Positions 34,272 through 45,313 of a stretch of DNA of 64,000 nucleotides are shown here, piece by piece; positions within the stretch are counted from its first letter, which is position 1, and the number at the start of each line of letters is the position of its first letter. The translations under genes and the position numbers were made by a program. The stretch is from Brachypterus glaber (taxonomy: Eukaryota; Arthropoda; Insecta; Coleoptera; Kateretidae): positions 32,863,667 to 32,927,666 of the forward strand of contig OY294051.1 in NCBI GenBank assembly GCA_958510825.1. The letters are read 5' to 3'. The notes under the pieces were generated by a model. The model saw only the letters and a program-made list of their open reading frames with translations, did no database searches and was not told the origin of the DNA.

Positions 34272-35201
34272 TTGCATTGTACCTCAAGTAAAAGAAACTT
34301 ATCAAATGTGGAGTTGATGTTTAGATTAACGAATCTTAATGCAATTGCTTTTAAATTTGTTTGCGATTTTAAACTTTTACTGTTGATCAATGGCCAGCAA
34401 ACGGCTACAGCCACTTATCCGTGTCCGTACTGTTTTATCACCTTGAAAGATTTGCGCCTAGGTATGACAATAAAAGACGATCATGATGAAATAGAAGAAA
34501 AAGATGTGACTACTACTACTTTAAAGACATATGAAGATTTGAAAAGAAGTTACGAAAAATTTTGTTCTGAAGGGAAAGACAAAAAGTTTGCGAAGGATTA
34601 TTATAGCACAATTAACCTCCCTCTTTTCGAAGAAGATGATAATATGTATGTCATCGAGAAGTGCATCATCCCAGAACTCCATCTACTCCAAGGATTCGTC
34701 AATCATTTATTTTGGGTAGGTCTTGTGCCGCTACTTGGACGTGATAAAGCCTTACTGTGGCCCAAAAAACTAAATTTAATCTCTAAAAGTTATCAAGGCG
34801 AGATCTTTGAAGGGAATGCCTGCCGAAAACTTTTAAAAGAGAGCAACGCGCTTACCTATATGGAAATTGTTAATTATGTAGGAGTACTTCAAGTTATTCC
34901 TTTTATATCCGCCTTCCAAATCATGAACAAAATTGTTGAAAAATGCTTCACCACTGGGAAGGTTCCTTCAGATTATGATTGTCAAGCAGATATAAATATG
35001 TTATCGAAATGTTTCAAAGCAACGGGTGTATCTGAAATTTTGAAAATTCATGTAATTATCCATCACCTTCAAGACTCGTTAAAATTGCTGAAAAATAAAG
35101 GACTAGGTTTATGGTCAGAACAGGCTGGTGAATCTGTTCACAAAAAATTCCTTACTTATTGGAATAGATATAAAATAAACCGTTTAGAAGATCCTAGCTA
35201 G
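34272..35201 (+). CDS. Unrecognised protein fragment, probably transposon-derived
   Basis: A 309-codon open frame on the right arm of the palindrome. Visible features are a CPYC pair near residue 50 (TYPCPYCFITLKDL), a charged stretch of D/E/K around residues 75-115, a conserved-looking core from EEDDNMYVIEKC to FEGNACRKLLK, and a C-terminal LKNKGLGLWSEQAGESVHKK followed by FLTYWNRYKIN. I do not recognise a named family. The C-terminal E-x2-H...W pattern resembles uncharacterised multicopy proteins I associate with invertebrate mobile elements, but that is a recollection, not a match. The start codon is uncertain, since the first Met residues lie in sequence that may be an intron or UTR. The frame may continue upstream (34102-34317 in another frame), suggesting a frameshift. 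Confidence 0.5.
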   Translation: MHCTSSKRNLSNVELMFRLTNLNAIAFKFVCDFKLLLLINGQQTATATYPCPYCFITLKDLRLGMTIKDDHDEIEEKDVTTTTLKTYEDLKRSYEKFCSEGKDKKFAKDYYSTINLPLFEEDDNMYVIEKCIIPELHLLQGFVNHLFWVGLVPLLGRDKALLWPKKLNLISKSYQGEIFEGNACRKLLKESNALTYMEIVNYVGVLQVIPFISAFQIMNKIVEKCFTTGKVPSDYDCQADINMLSKCFKATGVSEILKIHVIIHHLQDSLKLLKNKGLGLWSEQAGESVHKKFLTYWNRYKINRLEDPS

Positions 35202-35404
35202 ATTAATCATTTAAGGAAAGCTGTTGTTCAATTTTCATCACTACATGTGTAATTAAATATATAAAATTGAATAAATGCCTTAAGTGAGCAGCTACGATTT
35301 TGTTGGATGCATTTCTATGATCTCCAGTACGTCTACTACAAAGTCCCCTAAACAGTTTTTGGTGACATTTTTGTCAAACCTATGCTTGCCTGAAGACACC
35401 TGTG

Positions 35405-36297
35405 TATTCTTGTGATAAAAGCTAGAAATATTTTAATCCTGAAATTTATTTTTAGAAAAATCCATACAAAAAATGCCTTTCAAGTTGAAAGGCAAGTTTT
35501 AACTTATGTTTCTATGTTTAATGCGGAATTAAAACTAGTCGACACTAGATCATTGTTCTTGGATATCTAGTTTAAAATAGGTTAAGTGGACTTTTAAATC
35601 TGCGGACATCTTTAGCTTTTGGATTAAGGTGGCCTTCAATTTAAAATAAACTGGTTACAGAAAGTACTTTCAAGGACCATATGGTAATAATTAAAAAATT
35701 TAGATAAACTTGAAGTACAACGCTGAGATGGATTTATTTCAGTTTATGTTTTCTAGATACGATGTTAAATGGTAAAAACAATGGAATAAACCCATGCCTG
35801 TGTCAGACGCAACAGATGTATGGATCCAGTGTTAAAATAAAAACCATTTTTTGTCAAAAAATGTTGTTTTATCATATTTATTTTTTTTTTTTTTTGAAAA
35901 AGAAATATTTTTAAAAACGAAAAAAATAAATAAAAAACAACATTTTAAATTAAACCTGGATACGACCAGTGATAAAAGACACAGCGACAAAAATATGAAA
36001 ACCGAGGATAAAGAGATTTAGTTAATGCGAGGGAGAAATGCTGCGTAATGTTTTTTACCCTTAAAGGGTAGGAAAAGCATTAAGGGTTTTGAATTCGTTA
36101 TGCAAAAATGTACATTGCGTGCTATTATTCAAGAATAAAAAGCCTCGTTGAAAAATTCTTTAGATTTATGGAACAGTTAAAGTATTTATGGGCAATTGTA
36201 AACTAAATAGGGTTGGTAAGACAATAGTAATATTTTTCGTTTGTAAAGCTATATAGTACCTGTAATTACAGCTACTATTTTAGCTATTAAAATTAAT
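35405..36297. other. Intron, nothing recognised
   Basis: AT-rich. The pair TTTGTCAAAAAATGTTGTTTTATC (about 35850) and AAAAACAACATTTT (about 35933) forms a weak foldback. No gene is seen. Confidence 0.4.
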
Positions 36298-36945
36298 ACA
36301 GGGGGGGGGGTGGGTGTCAGTAAAAATGTTACGTAACACTTAAAAAATTATAAACTTATAAAACATTTATTGGATCACGTTTTTAACAATGATCTATACC
36401 TAAAGAGACGAATTCCTTGCAAATTTTATTGCACACGGCGTGGTTAACAGTTTACAAAATCCTCTAAACAAAAACAAATTAGAGATGGAAAACCATCAGA
36501 CCGGTTTTCGGTTAAAACACGGAAACAATAACCGGTTAAAAACCGGATAAACCAAAAAGAACACTTTCCCTTCAATTTGTTTACTTTTTGTAAAAAAAAA
36601 TGTTACGTAACAAATGGGGGGTCTCGAGAATGTTACGCCGCGTTACAGGGGTGGGGGTGGGGGTCAAAAAAGTCCAAATTTTGAGTTAGGGAACGTTCAA
36701 GTATTACGTAACGCAAAATGTACCAAAATTAATACACTTCATACCTCGGATCTCGCGTTATTCAAGGCTGTAGAGATTTAATATTTTGGCTACCCCCCTA
36801 ACACACCCCCTATTAGGAGGGGTAGCCAAAATATGAAATCTCTATAATTTATAATAACGCAAGAATAATGAAGTGTATGAATTTTGGTACAATTTGCGTT
36901 ACGTATTACTTGAACGTTCCCTTACGTAATACTTTAACGTTCCCT
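36298..36945. mobile_element. PIF/Harbinger-like element, truncated on the left, split by a nested MITE
   Basis: The sequence from GGGGGGGGGTGGGTGTCAG (36301) onward matches 40105-40541. Its right end, ACGTTCCC followed by TAA, is at about 36945. A related MITE (36689-36921) is inserted near its right end. It contains AACCGGTT/ACCGGTTT motifs at 36510-36550. Confidence 0.65.
36689..36921. mobile_element. PIF/Harbinger-like foldback MITE, TTA duplication with empty-site proof
   Basis: The ends GGGAACGTTCAAGTATTACG and their complement give a nearly full palindrome. TTA is present at 36686-36688 and 36922-36924. The homologous position at 40513-40530 reads TTTTGCGTTACGTAATAC with a single TTA, showing the pre-insertion site. 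Confidence 0.85.
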
Positions 36946-37125
36946 AAATGGAAATGGGTAAAAAAGTGAAAAGTGGGATGTCGTTTACGGTTTTCTATGA
37001 ATATTTTTGTAAAAAAAATATATTTTTTTCATATTTGCCCCCCTTGTCGCACCCCAATATTCACCAAAAACAATCCAGAGCAATAACTTTTGGTAACATA
37101 CCTGTATGCCAAATTTAAAGTCTCT

Positions 37126-37330
37126 AGCTTAAACCGTTCTTAAGTTATCGTGCTTACAAGATATCCCGGGCAGAACGACCGACCTGGCGACAATTTTTTT
37201 TTTGCTCAAAGTTGATTTATATCGACCTGAAACGTCATAAAACGTAAAAAACGAAAAAAAAAAAGATTTTTTTTACGAATACAAGGCTTTCCCGAAATTT
37301 TGAAAAATTTTAAAATGGGAGAGCAAAATA
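37126..37330. repeat. Dispersed repeat, copy 1 (AAGGCTTTCCCGAAATTTTG)
   Basis: Shares TTAAGTTATCGTGCTTAC, CGGGCAGAACGACC, TTTTTTTTTTGCTCAAAG, GAAACGTCATAAAACG, GAATACAAGGCTTTCCCGAA and TTAAAATGGGAGAGCAA-type segments with 58287-58530. It is probably the 3' end of a non-LTR element, but this is not proven. Confidence 0.6.
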
Positions 37331-37619
37331 TGTATGTATATATTTACAAATAATATTAAAGAAGATAACTAAAACAATATTTATTTAAACTACAATAACA
37401 TTTCTGTGTGTTGTTTTAAAAACTAAACAATATTAAATAAAAATTTATACAAAGTAGAAAATTTACAAATCCAAACTTTTGATAATTTGATTACATTGCT
37501 TTGAATGCACACTTAAAACTTAATGCCCTATTCATGATAGTCTAGACTGTTTTTTCTTGTATATTTTTTACCGTTTTCAATTGTATGATTTATAAATATA
37601 TATATTTTTTATTCGATTG
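37331..37619. other. Intron, nothing recognised
   Basis: AT-rich sequence with no recognised feature. Confidence 0.4.
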
Positions 37620-37621
37620 TA

Positions 37622-38357
37622 GGGAAAAGTAGGGCAACGGTGCGCAGAGGGTAACCGTGCGCAGTGGGTAACCGTACGCACCACCGAAAATTCATATTAC
37701 GAGGTATTCTGAGAGATCTCTGGCATCCATGCTTGAGGGGCGTGTATAACAATTTGTTAGCACCAAAAACGGCGACTGACAAATAAAAGTTGTTCACAAT
37801 ATTTAAATATGTGTGAATTAATGTTTGTTGTTATTATTTTGCACGTGTGCGAAATAGGAAGGTTAGTTTATTGACCGATTGACCGATTATTTTAAAATAA
37901 ATATATTCTTGAAGAATATGATAATTTGCATTTATCCATGGAATTTTGTTAAATTTAATTAAACATTTTTTGTTATGTAAAGTGATTTATTTTATTTAAG
38001 TTAATGATGGGGTAATGTTGCGCATTTCCCTCATTCAATTAAAAAGTTTTTAAAAACCTGTATACATATCATGTGTTTAATATATATTTTTGCATTATTT
38101 TCTGTTTTTATCTTTTGTGCATAATTCCCCAACAGGTGCGCACCATTGCCCCTTGGGGTGGGGAATTGTGCGCAAATGCACTTTTGTAGTTTTTCATTTT
38201 TATTGTGATTATGGTAAAAGCTACCTAAGTTTTGGTGATACGTAATGATAGTCTAATAAGTAAGGCTTCTTTTGCCATTTATAATTTTTTTTGTAATATT
38301 CATAAGGTGTCAGTCATCAAGTTTCACCTAGGTGCGCACCGTTACCCGACTTTTCCC
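37622..38357. mobile_element. Non-autonomous element with GGGAAAAGTNGGG ends, TA flanks
   Basis: GGGAAAAGTAGGGCAACGGT continuing GCGCA at the left, and the complement of GGGAAAAGTCGGGTAACGGT at the right. TA stands outside both ends (37620-37621 and 38358-38359). The subterminal GGTAACCGTGCGCA repeats and an internal GGTGCGCACC motif (38131) echo the ends. There is no transposase frame. Confidence 0.75.
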
Positions 38358-38670
38358 TATCTAAATGCGCCACTTTTTGTAGGTACCTATAATAAATCTG
38401 TTCGAAAAGTTTGATTTTTCACACTAGTGCGAAAAGTGAAATAGTTGACGTGGATTGGTTAATTGATATTAAAACTAATGACTAACTAATTTGGCTCAAA
38501 CGTCATTTTTGTTGTAAAAATAGAAATTTATTTAAGATATTACACTGTAAAAAATATTTCCTGCAATTAAATTACCGGAATTTTAAAAGAAAATTTTAAA
38601 ATTTTGTCGAATTTCATTCCATAATTTTAAAATATGTATTGTAATTTTAAAACTTTATTTTAGAATATTA

Positions 38671-38914
38671 CACTGATAAAACACTTTATTTGTGTCAACA
38701 AAATATTTGTTTGGATATGGCCAATTGAATTATTTGGTATTGACAAATAAATTTTATTTCTGTCAAATAAACGATTTTGTTCCCATTAATAAATCATTTT
38801 GAAATTAAAATATTTGTTTACATGAACTAAATATTTATTTGACTCAAATAAAATTTATTACTCACAAACAAATAATTTAATTGGTCATATCCAAATAAAT
38901 CGTTTTTATCAGTG
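38671..38914. mobile_element. Inner MITE 1, CACTGATAAAA ends, TA flanks
   Basis: CACTGATAAAA at the left and TTTTTATCAGTG at the right with TA on both sides. The 244-bp body is palindromic overall (CAAATATTTGTTTGGATATG and CATATCCAAATAAA on opposite halves). Confidence 0.85.
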
Positions 38915-39011
38915 TACGTCGTCATCGTAAATTTGAAAGGTAAATTTTCAGATTGAGTTAAATGTCTTATAAAACAGTAAAAAACTTGGTTTGAATCATA
39001 TGAATTTTATA

Positions 39012-39253
39012 CACTGATAGAATAATAGCTTTATTAATACAACAACATAGTGTTATATATGCGCCAACCACAAATTGTACTATAGTATAGCACTAACTAT
39101 GACATAAATAACATTTGTTTTTGTATTTATTACAATATGATGTTATTTACCTCTTAATTCTACAACTGGTTGTTGTATCGTATAACATATTTAGGTTATA
39201 ACATATTACAAAATATAGTTGGCGCCTATATTACAACAACATTTCTATCAGTG
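39012..39253. mobile_element. Inner MITE 2, CACTGATAGAA ends, TA flanks
   Basis: CACTGATAGAA at the left and TTCTATCAGTG at the right, with TA on both sides. Inner inverted landmarks are AACAACATAG, GGCGCCAACTATA-type and AATACAACAAC. The length is 242 bp. Confidence 0.85.
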
Positions 39254-39324
39254 TAATTTAATCTTAATGTTACTTTTTAATTTTACCCTAACTTTTTACA
39301 GTGTACACGCAAATAAAAAACTGT

Positions 39325-39560
39325 TTTAAGGGCGACTACGGTTTCCAACTCTTAATCACTGTGGCGTTCGGAAGGCATTAGGTTCAAATCCTGGTTATGG
39401 AAGAATCTTTTTTTATTTAATACTGACTGATCGGAGAATTTATAACATGATGGCAGAATCTTGATCGAAGTGGTGCCAAAATCCCGTTTAATTAAATTTA
39501 AATAAAATAAATTAATATTAACTAAAATTTTTCTTCTTGTGTGGGATGCTTAAGAATTAA
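39325..39560 (+). repeat. Possible second tRNA-like SINE head
   Basis: GGTTCAAATCC at 39381-39391 matches a pol III B box inside a wobble-paired T-arm (TTAGG...CCTGG). The upstream A box is not convincing. The tail GGATGCTTAAGAATTAATTC vaguely resembles the SINE tails at 25815 and 56878. Low confidence. Confidence 0.35.
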
Positions 39561-39937
39561 TTCAATCTAATGCAAAGTATATAAATTCGCAACACGGAGT
39601 AAGTAAAAAGTCCCATAAAAAAGGGTTCTAAAACATTTATGTGCTAACACTAAACGTAAATATCTGAAGTAAAACATTTAGACTGCTGAGTCGAAAAACA
39701 CAGTATATGAAAAGAAATAAACGCAAACTAATTAGAAATTTAAAAACCGAAAAATTAAAAAAAAAAAATTGTATTTTAGGATTTAGAATGTCATGAAACA
39801 TTAAAAAATGTTGCAATAGTGTGCGTTAAATAAATGTTGGTTTGTTTCTCAGTCTGTTTGTCGGTCTGTCTGTTTGTAAACCCAATAACTTTTAAACGGA
39901 ATATATTCCTTTCAAAAGTTATATATATAAAGTATAC

Positions 39938-40083
39938 TTTGACGCACGGATCTGTGGCTACGGGAAAAATGTTAGAAATGTGTGTGCAAGTGAGAGGCCC
40001 GTTGTAGACACGCACGCCTTATAACGCTTTTGACGGAAAGAAGAGAGCGCGAATGAATCCTCCCCCTTTCGTCGGAGACGAAA
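39938..40083. repeat. Dispersed repeat with TTTGACGCACGGATCTGTG start, copy 2
   Basis: Same segments as 19205-19385 in the same orientation. It abuts the truncated PIF/Harbinger-like element directly at its right end. Confidence 0.7.
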
Positions 40084-40086
40084 ACG

Positions 40087-40541
40087 TTACGCCGCGTTAC
40101 AGGGGGGGTGGGTGTCAGTAAAAATGTTACGTAACACTTAAAAAATTATAAACTTTTATATAAAATGTTTATTTTATTAGATCACGTTTTTAACAATGAT
40201 CTAGGCTTAAAGAGACGGATTCCTTGCAAATTTTATTACACACGGCGTAGTTAACAGTTAACTAAATCCTCTAAACAAAAACAATTAGAGATGGAAAACC
40301 ATAGCCAATAACCGGTTTCGGAAATTACATCAGACCGGTTTTGGGTTAAAACACAGAAGCAATAACCGGTTAAAAACCGGTTTAAACCATAAAGAAAATT
40401 TTCCTTTTATTTTTTTTCTCTTTTAAAATGTTACGTAACAAATAGGGGGGGGGGTCCCGAAAATATTACGCTCGTTAAATGGGGGGTGGGGGTCAAAAAT
40501 GGCCAAATTTTGCGTTACGTAATACTTGAACGCTCCTTAAT
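40087..40541. mobile_element. PIF/Harbinger-like element, left-truncated
   Basis: Matches 36298-36945 without the nested MITE. The right end TACTTGAACGCTCC is followed by TTA. It contains four AACCGGTT/ACCGGTTT-type motifs at 40309-40388. Confidence 0.65.
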
Positions 40542-41089
40542 GTGTTAAATATACTTTATAGAAATGTAATCACTCTTAGTTTTTTTAGATTGATACAAAC
40601 AAATGAAAATCGAATTTTCTTAAAAAGCGCACTGAGGATTTCTTTGCTCCTAAAATAATCAGGGGATGTCCTCAAATCAATTTCTAAAAAAACTAGGAGT
40701 GATTACATTCCTGATTTAAAGTTAGTCCAAGCTCGCCGTGTATCTGTTTTAAAGTTAAAAGTTAAAATCATAAAAAAAAACATGCACTGGCGCCTTCGCC
40801 AAAATTTCAAATAACTCGACTTTCCAATGTTTGGATTCAGAATCTAATAAATTGCAAAAATTTTATTTTTGCCCTTAATTCCAACTTACTAGAAAATGTT
40901 TTTGCCATGTTTCTCCTTGGTAGGCGATAGGATATAAAGTAAAACATTTGGGTTAGAACCTCGATTCAAAGTAATTTGTCTAAAACCTAACGAAACATTT
41001 TTGCAAATAAATCCAACTTCTTAAATAATAAATAAACAAAAAACCCCTTAAGTGTAACATTTTCTACGAGGTAGTGCATCGTAATAGTA
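40542..41089. other. Intron, nothing coding recognised
   Basis: A loose inverted pair, GTAATCACTCTTAGTTTTTT (40567) with AAAACTAGGAGTGATTAC (about 40688-40705), suggests another foldback of about 140 bp. GGCGCCTTCGCCAAAATTTC at 40791 is the motif also found by SINEs. No gene is seen. Confidence 0.5.
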
Positions 41090-41645
41090 ATTATATACCA
41101 AAGAAGAGAATACATTTTTTATAGCCTAGCGTATTAAATCCCGAGCTGCGTAGCAGCAAGGGATTTAAGAGTGCGAGGCTATAATAGTCTTCTCTACCGT
41201 GGTTTATATATTAGTTTTTTTACTACTAGCACTATTTAACTATTTTTATTCAAATAATAAAATAAATTATTAACAGAAATTATATTTCTTGAAATTTTCA
41301 TCAAAAGTAGCCTTGATCAATCACATTTGATCAAATAAATACTTTGAAATGATTATTTTTTTTATAATATTTAGCTAATTATGGATTATATTAATTGGTA
41401 ATAATTATAAGTAATTATATTTAATAAATAAAAAGTTATTTAAAGCTATTTTCTTGGGTTTAACTATTAAAAATTGCGCAAAGAACTGAAACATCTAAAG
41501 TGACAGAAATCAATTGTTTATAAAATTTACTCCTACTAGGAGAGAAAAAATTATTATTGCTATAGTAAGTGAAGAAAATTGATTTCACGGTCTGAAAACA
41601 TGATAAATAATGGTATGTTCTAAAGCTAGTAGTAAAAAAAATTAT
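41090..41645. repeat. Dispersed repeat, copy 2 of 2
   Basis: Matches 14391-14950. The hairpin loop carries an extra AATCCCGAGCTGCGTAGCAG-type insertion. The body ends TTTTTTTACTACTAGC and GCTAGTAGTAAAAAAA correspond to the inverted ends seen in copy 1. Confidence 0.75.
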
Positions 41646-42551
41646 ATTTATGTACAAGGACTAAGCATAATTCTAGTAAGCCTTCCACCATCAATATTAA
41701 AAAAAATCAGTTGTGTGGTAGCTTATTTTCAAAAAAAATTTGTAGCGCAGTGCATTTAATTTTACTGCATATTTTTTAAGAAACTATGTTGCAAAAAGCC
41801 TCATTGATATTATTTGACACACGGATGTGTGGCTATGAAAAATATGTGCGGAATGTGTGAGTCTCTCACACGCACGCCTTATGACGCTTAACAATCAAGT
41901 CCAAACTATTTAAATTTAAATAGTTAAGAAAAACTTTGTTTTATTAACCCTACGCCCAAGAAAATTTTATACATTACTAAAGGGTAAAAATGCATTTAAA
42001 GATTAAGAATTATATTTTATCCGGGTATAGAAAACCAAAACAGTATAAAATGACTATGGTAATTTTTAAGAAATAAAGTCCATTATCTTCCGAAACCTTG
42101 CACCTCAGATTTTACTGTTTATGTTTTTATAATGTGTAGACCTCCTACCGACAGGATTAACTCTTTGCTATGGCAGGTCACTTAAACTTAATGTCTGTTC
42201 AGGATCAGTGTGCCCTAACCGTTTGCTACGTGCTTGGAATAAATCTCTTACGATGCTTTAACTTGTAGAATAGAAGACGATAACTCCGATTTGGACTTTT
42301 ATAAGGCAAACGACTGCGCTGGAATCGATCCGGACTTTCCAGTCACCCAGTTTTATGTTGAACTTGGTCCTCTTGCAAGGATAACGACTTAACTACACAG
42401 TGCAGTCTGCACTCAGTTCAGCGTTTAGAATTTACAGGGTTGAAGAATAAGGGCGGATGTGCAAAATACATTTTTGGAGAAAACCTCCACAATTTTTAAG
42501 GTATTTTTATTTCATTTATTAACTGTTTTACAGATTAGTATAAGTACTTGA
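41646..42551. other. Intron; partial dispersed repeat at 41812-41892
   Basis: 41812-41892 is a partial third copy of the CACGGATNTGTGGCTA repeat. The rest is unassigned. No coding segment is recognised. Confidence 0.4.
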
Positions 42552-42699
42552 GGAACGTTCAAGTATTACGTAACGCAAATTTTGATCATTTTGAAACCCC
42601 CCTCCCCCTGTGACGCTATTTTCCTATACCATTAACATAGGCGTAACACTCCAAAATGACCTCCCCCCTAGGACCGTTACGTAATACTTGAACGTTCCC
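42552..42699. mobile_element. Short PIF/Harbinger-like MITE
   Basis: GGAACGTTCAAGTATTACGT at the left and its complement ending at about 42698, with a GAAACCCCCCTCCCCCTGTG interior. It is a 150-bp foldback of the same family as 36689. The flanking repeat is unclear (TTGA on both sides, offset by one base). Confidence 0.7.
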
Positions 42700-45310
42700 T
42701 TGATACAAAATAGTTATTTTTGAGAGCAAAATTACTGATTTCAGCTTGAGCGTGGAGTTTGCAGCAATCACGCGAAAGCAGAAGTCACATTTTTCGCTCG
42801 TAATACAAACAACATTTTTTCTACGATCTAAAATAAATAAATAAATACATTTTAGACAGTAAGTTACCTTACAAGGTCGCAGCACTTGAGTACAATTTTC
42901 TGCAAATCTGTTGATGTAAAAGTAAAATCCTAATCACAGTAACTCTCCATAATTCCTTCGTAACAGCAAATATATAGCACACAAATATTTAGTACACGAA
43001 ATTAAAATTTGATTCAAAATAAATAATAATTTTATATTAAAAAAATGGCGTATCAACATCTCGTCGCATATAACTGACAGCTGTTTTACGATTAACATGC
43101 CGGTTGCCTATACTGTGGGAGCGAAAAAAATCACTTTTCTGTCATAGTAACGAGCAGAAAAGTAAAATACTAAGAAATAGGTTATTTTGAAGTCTGAAAC
43201 TTCATTTGTTTTTGTAGAAATGTTAACCTTTCTATTAGAAAAATATTTTTTTTTTGCATTTTTTGAAACATTGGACATGCGACTCTTGTACTCCATCCCG
43301 GAGAATTAGGCCCGTAACTTACGGGTGGCTACACGATTGAAATCTGAAAGTGTCGGTGTCTATCTTTCTGTCTGTCCGTCTCATTTTTAAACTTTTAAAG
43401 GAATATCCCATTAAAAAATTCTTTTACTAAACAATTAAGGACCTTTGTAGTTTACGTCACTTGAAATATGGCTAAAATTGCGGTAGTATAAAGGGGACAA
43501 AGGAAGAAAAAACTATGATTTTGGCGAAAACTCGTTTAATTTTTATTATAACAAACGTCCTTTTACAGTTAGAACGCATTTTAAATTTCCTACAAAAACA
43601 TTTTTAATATTTTTGTGTAGTAGAACTATTATAATAACAATGATTTTTATAGGTATAGAGATTTTAATATAACTTCAACCGTCTAGAATTATTTACATTT
43701 TTTCTTATTGTTGATTATAGAGGTTCTAAACATCGAAAAAAGTAAAAAAGTATGATGAAATTTTTTGACCCATCGAGCATAAATGCAAAATACGCAGAAG
43801 TAATGTTAAAAATCCTGTTATATCCTACTTTATACCCTACGTATCCTGCAATATTAGGATAAGGACTCCATGTCTGAGATACTTTTGTGGAGTCAGTCCA
43901 GTGATCATTTGGGATTGGGCAAAGCCAGATAGGGAGAATAAGGGGACCAGGACATCTTTCCCCAATTATTTATCATATCAGTACACAACTACTTGTACTG
44001 TAAATCAAAGGAGGTACGACAGAAAGTGGTAAATAATTCACTACTTCTCTTCAATAATAAAAAAAGTTATTGGATTTACTCCAATAACTTTACAAAAAAA
44101 TATCAAAAAATAGAATAAAAATAGAAATATTCATAATAAGTTTTAGAAAGATCCATTTAAAAACAAAAAAGTTATAGGGAGCTCCACTTATTAATATAGT
44201 ATAAAAAATGCGCAGTTGAGCTAAAATTTTGGGAAGTTTCTCGACAAAAAACGCAATATATTATCTACTTTGAAGATAATAATATGGAGTGCGTATCAAT
44301 ATTATATTTAAGTCTGGAAATAAGCTCACTGAAACCCTAAAAATAATATAAATTAGAAACAATTCAAAAACCTTATTTATTTATAGCTTTGGCTCAATAT
44401 TTATTTATTTATTTATTTATTATGTTTAAAGTCATTCTGGGACCTTATTTAAGGTATTTGGTACCATATTAGACTGTTTAACAAAACTAGTATAATTTTG
44501 AAGTGCTCCAAGTCTATAGCCATTAAGCGAGGTATGATTTTTTAGCTAACTACGTTCTGTCAACCACCAGTTAAAGTGATCTGATCGAGGGAAAGGATAA
44601 GATTAAACCGGGATTAAAACCACGATTAAATTTCGACATGCGACAGATAAAAGCATTATTTAATTAATATTTGGCAACATGTAATTCATCAAGATTACGG
44701 AATTATTATTTTGCGTTCTAAGCCACAAAAAAAGTTGATTAAAATCTACCCCCTTCTAAAACATTCCTATTTTAGTTTTCTGCGTGTTTTTAAATATTAA
44801 ATTTTTAACTGATACACATACAGGGTGTATTTGAAATAGGGTCCGAAATGTTAAGGGGTGATTCTAATAAAATAAAATAAAATATGTTTAAAAATGTTAA
44901 AAAAAATCGATTTTGTTTAATAACTCGGGAACCCTTTGAGATACAGCAAGGCGGTTTTGCACATGAACTTATTTTAGGCCCATCTTCGTATGTTGTTTTC
45001 ATGTACTTATTTTAACCAGGGGCGTGCGAAATAGGGGGCTTTGTATCAGTTTTTTGTGCTAAACTTTTTTCTGTGTATTTTTTTTGTAATTTTATTTTTG
45101 GAATATGATTCCTCAGGTCAAAATACATAAAAAAGTTACTTTTGTTGTAATACTGTAGGATTAACCATTTTCGAGAAAAATGTTTTGAAGGTAAAATTTC
45201 ACGGTTCAAGGACGAAAAATTAAATACTAAAATGTTGAATTAAACCAAAATCCAAACCAAAGATAGTATACGTAATATAAAGGTATTGCAAAATATTAAG
45301 GACTTTTTGA
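42700..45310. other. Intron, mostly unassigned
   Basis: Contains a (TTTA)n run at 44398-44421 and an AT-rich remainder. CAGGGTGTATTTGAAATAGG (44820) and GGGGCGTGCGAAATAGGG (45019) are loose direct echoes. Short open frames here do not resemble known proteins. Confidence 0.4.
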
Positions 45311-45313
45311 ATA

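Larger units (their letters stand above)
32935..35404. repeat. 2.5-kb palindrome carrying the same gene fragment on both arms
   Basis: The left arm (32935-34045) and right arm (34120-35404) are near-identical inverted copies, meeting around a short loop at about 34046-34120. The outer ends are CACAGGTGTCTTCAGGC and GCCTGAAGACACCTGTG. The left arm carries two differences: a SINE insertion (33175-33440) and a deletion of about 430 bp relative to the right arm, joining the MEIES and EEDDNMYVI segments. Both arms code for the same protein. Confidence 0.9.
38543..39303. mobile_element. Outer Tc1/mariner-like MITE (CACTGTAAAAA ends) holding two younger MITEs
   Basis: CACTGTAAAAA at 38543 and TTTTTACAGTG ending at 39303, flanked by TA (38541-38542 and 39304-39305). 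Two further elements with CACTGATA ends are inserted inside it. A related partial copy at 24820-24914 lacks the second of these. Confidence 0.75.
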
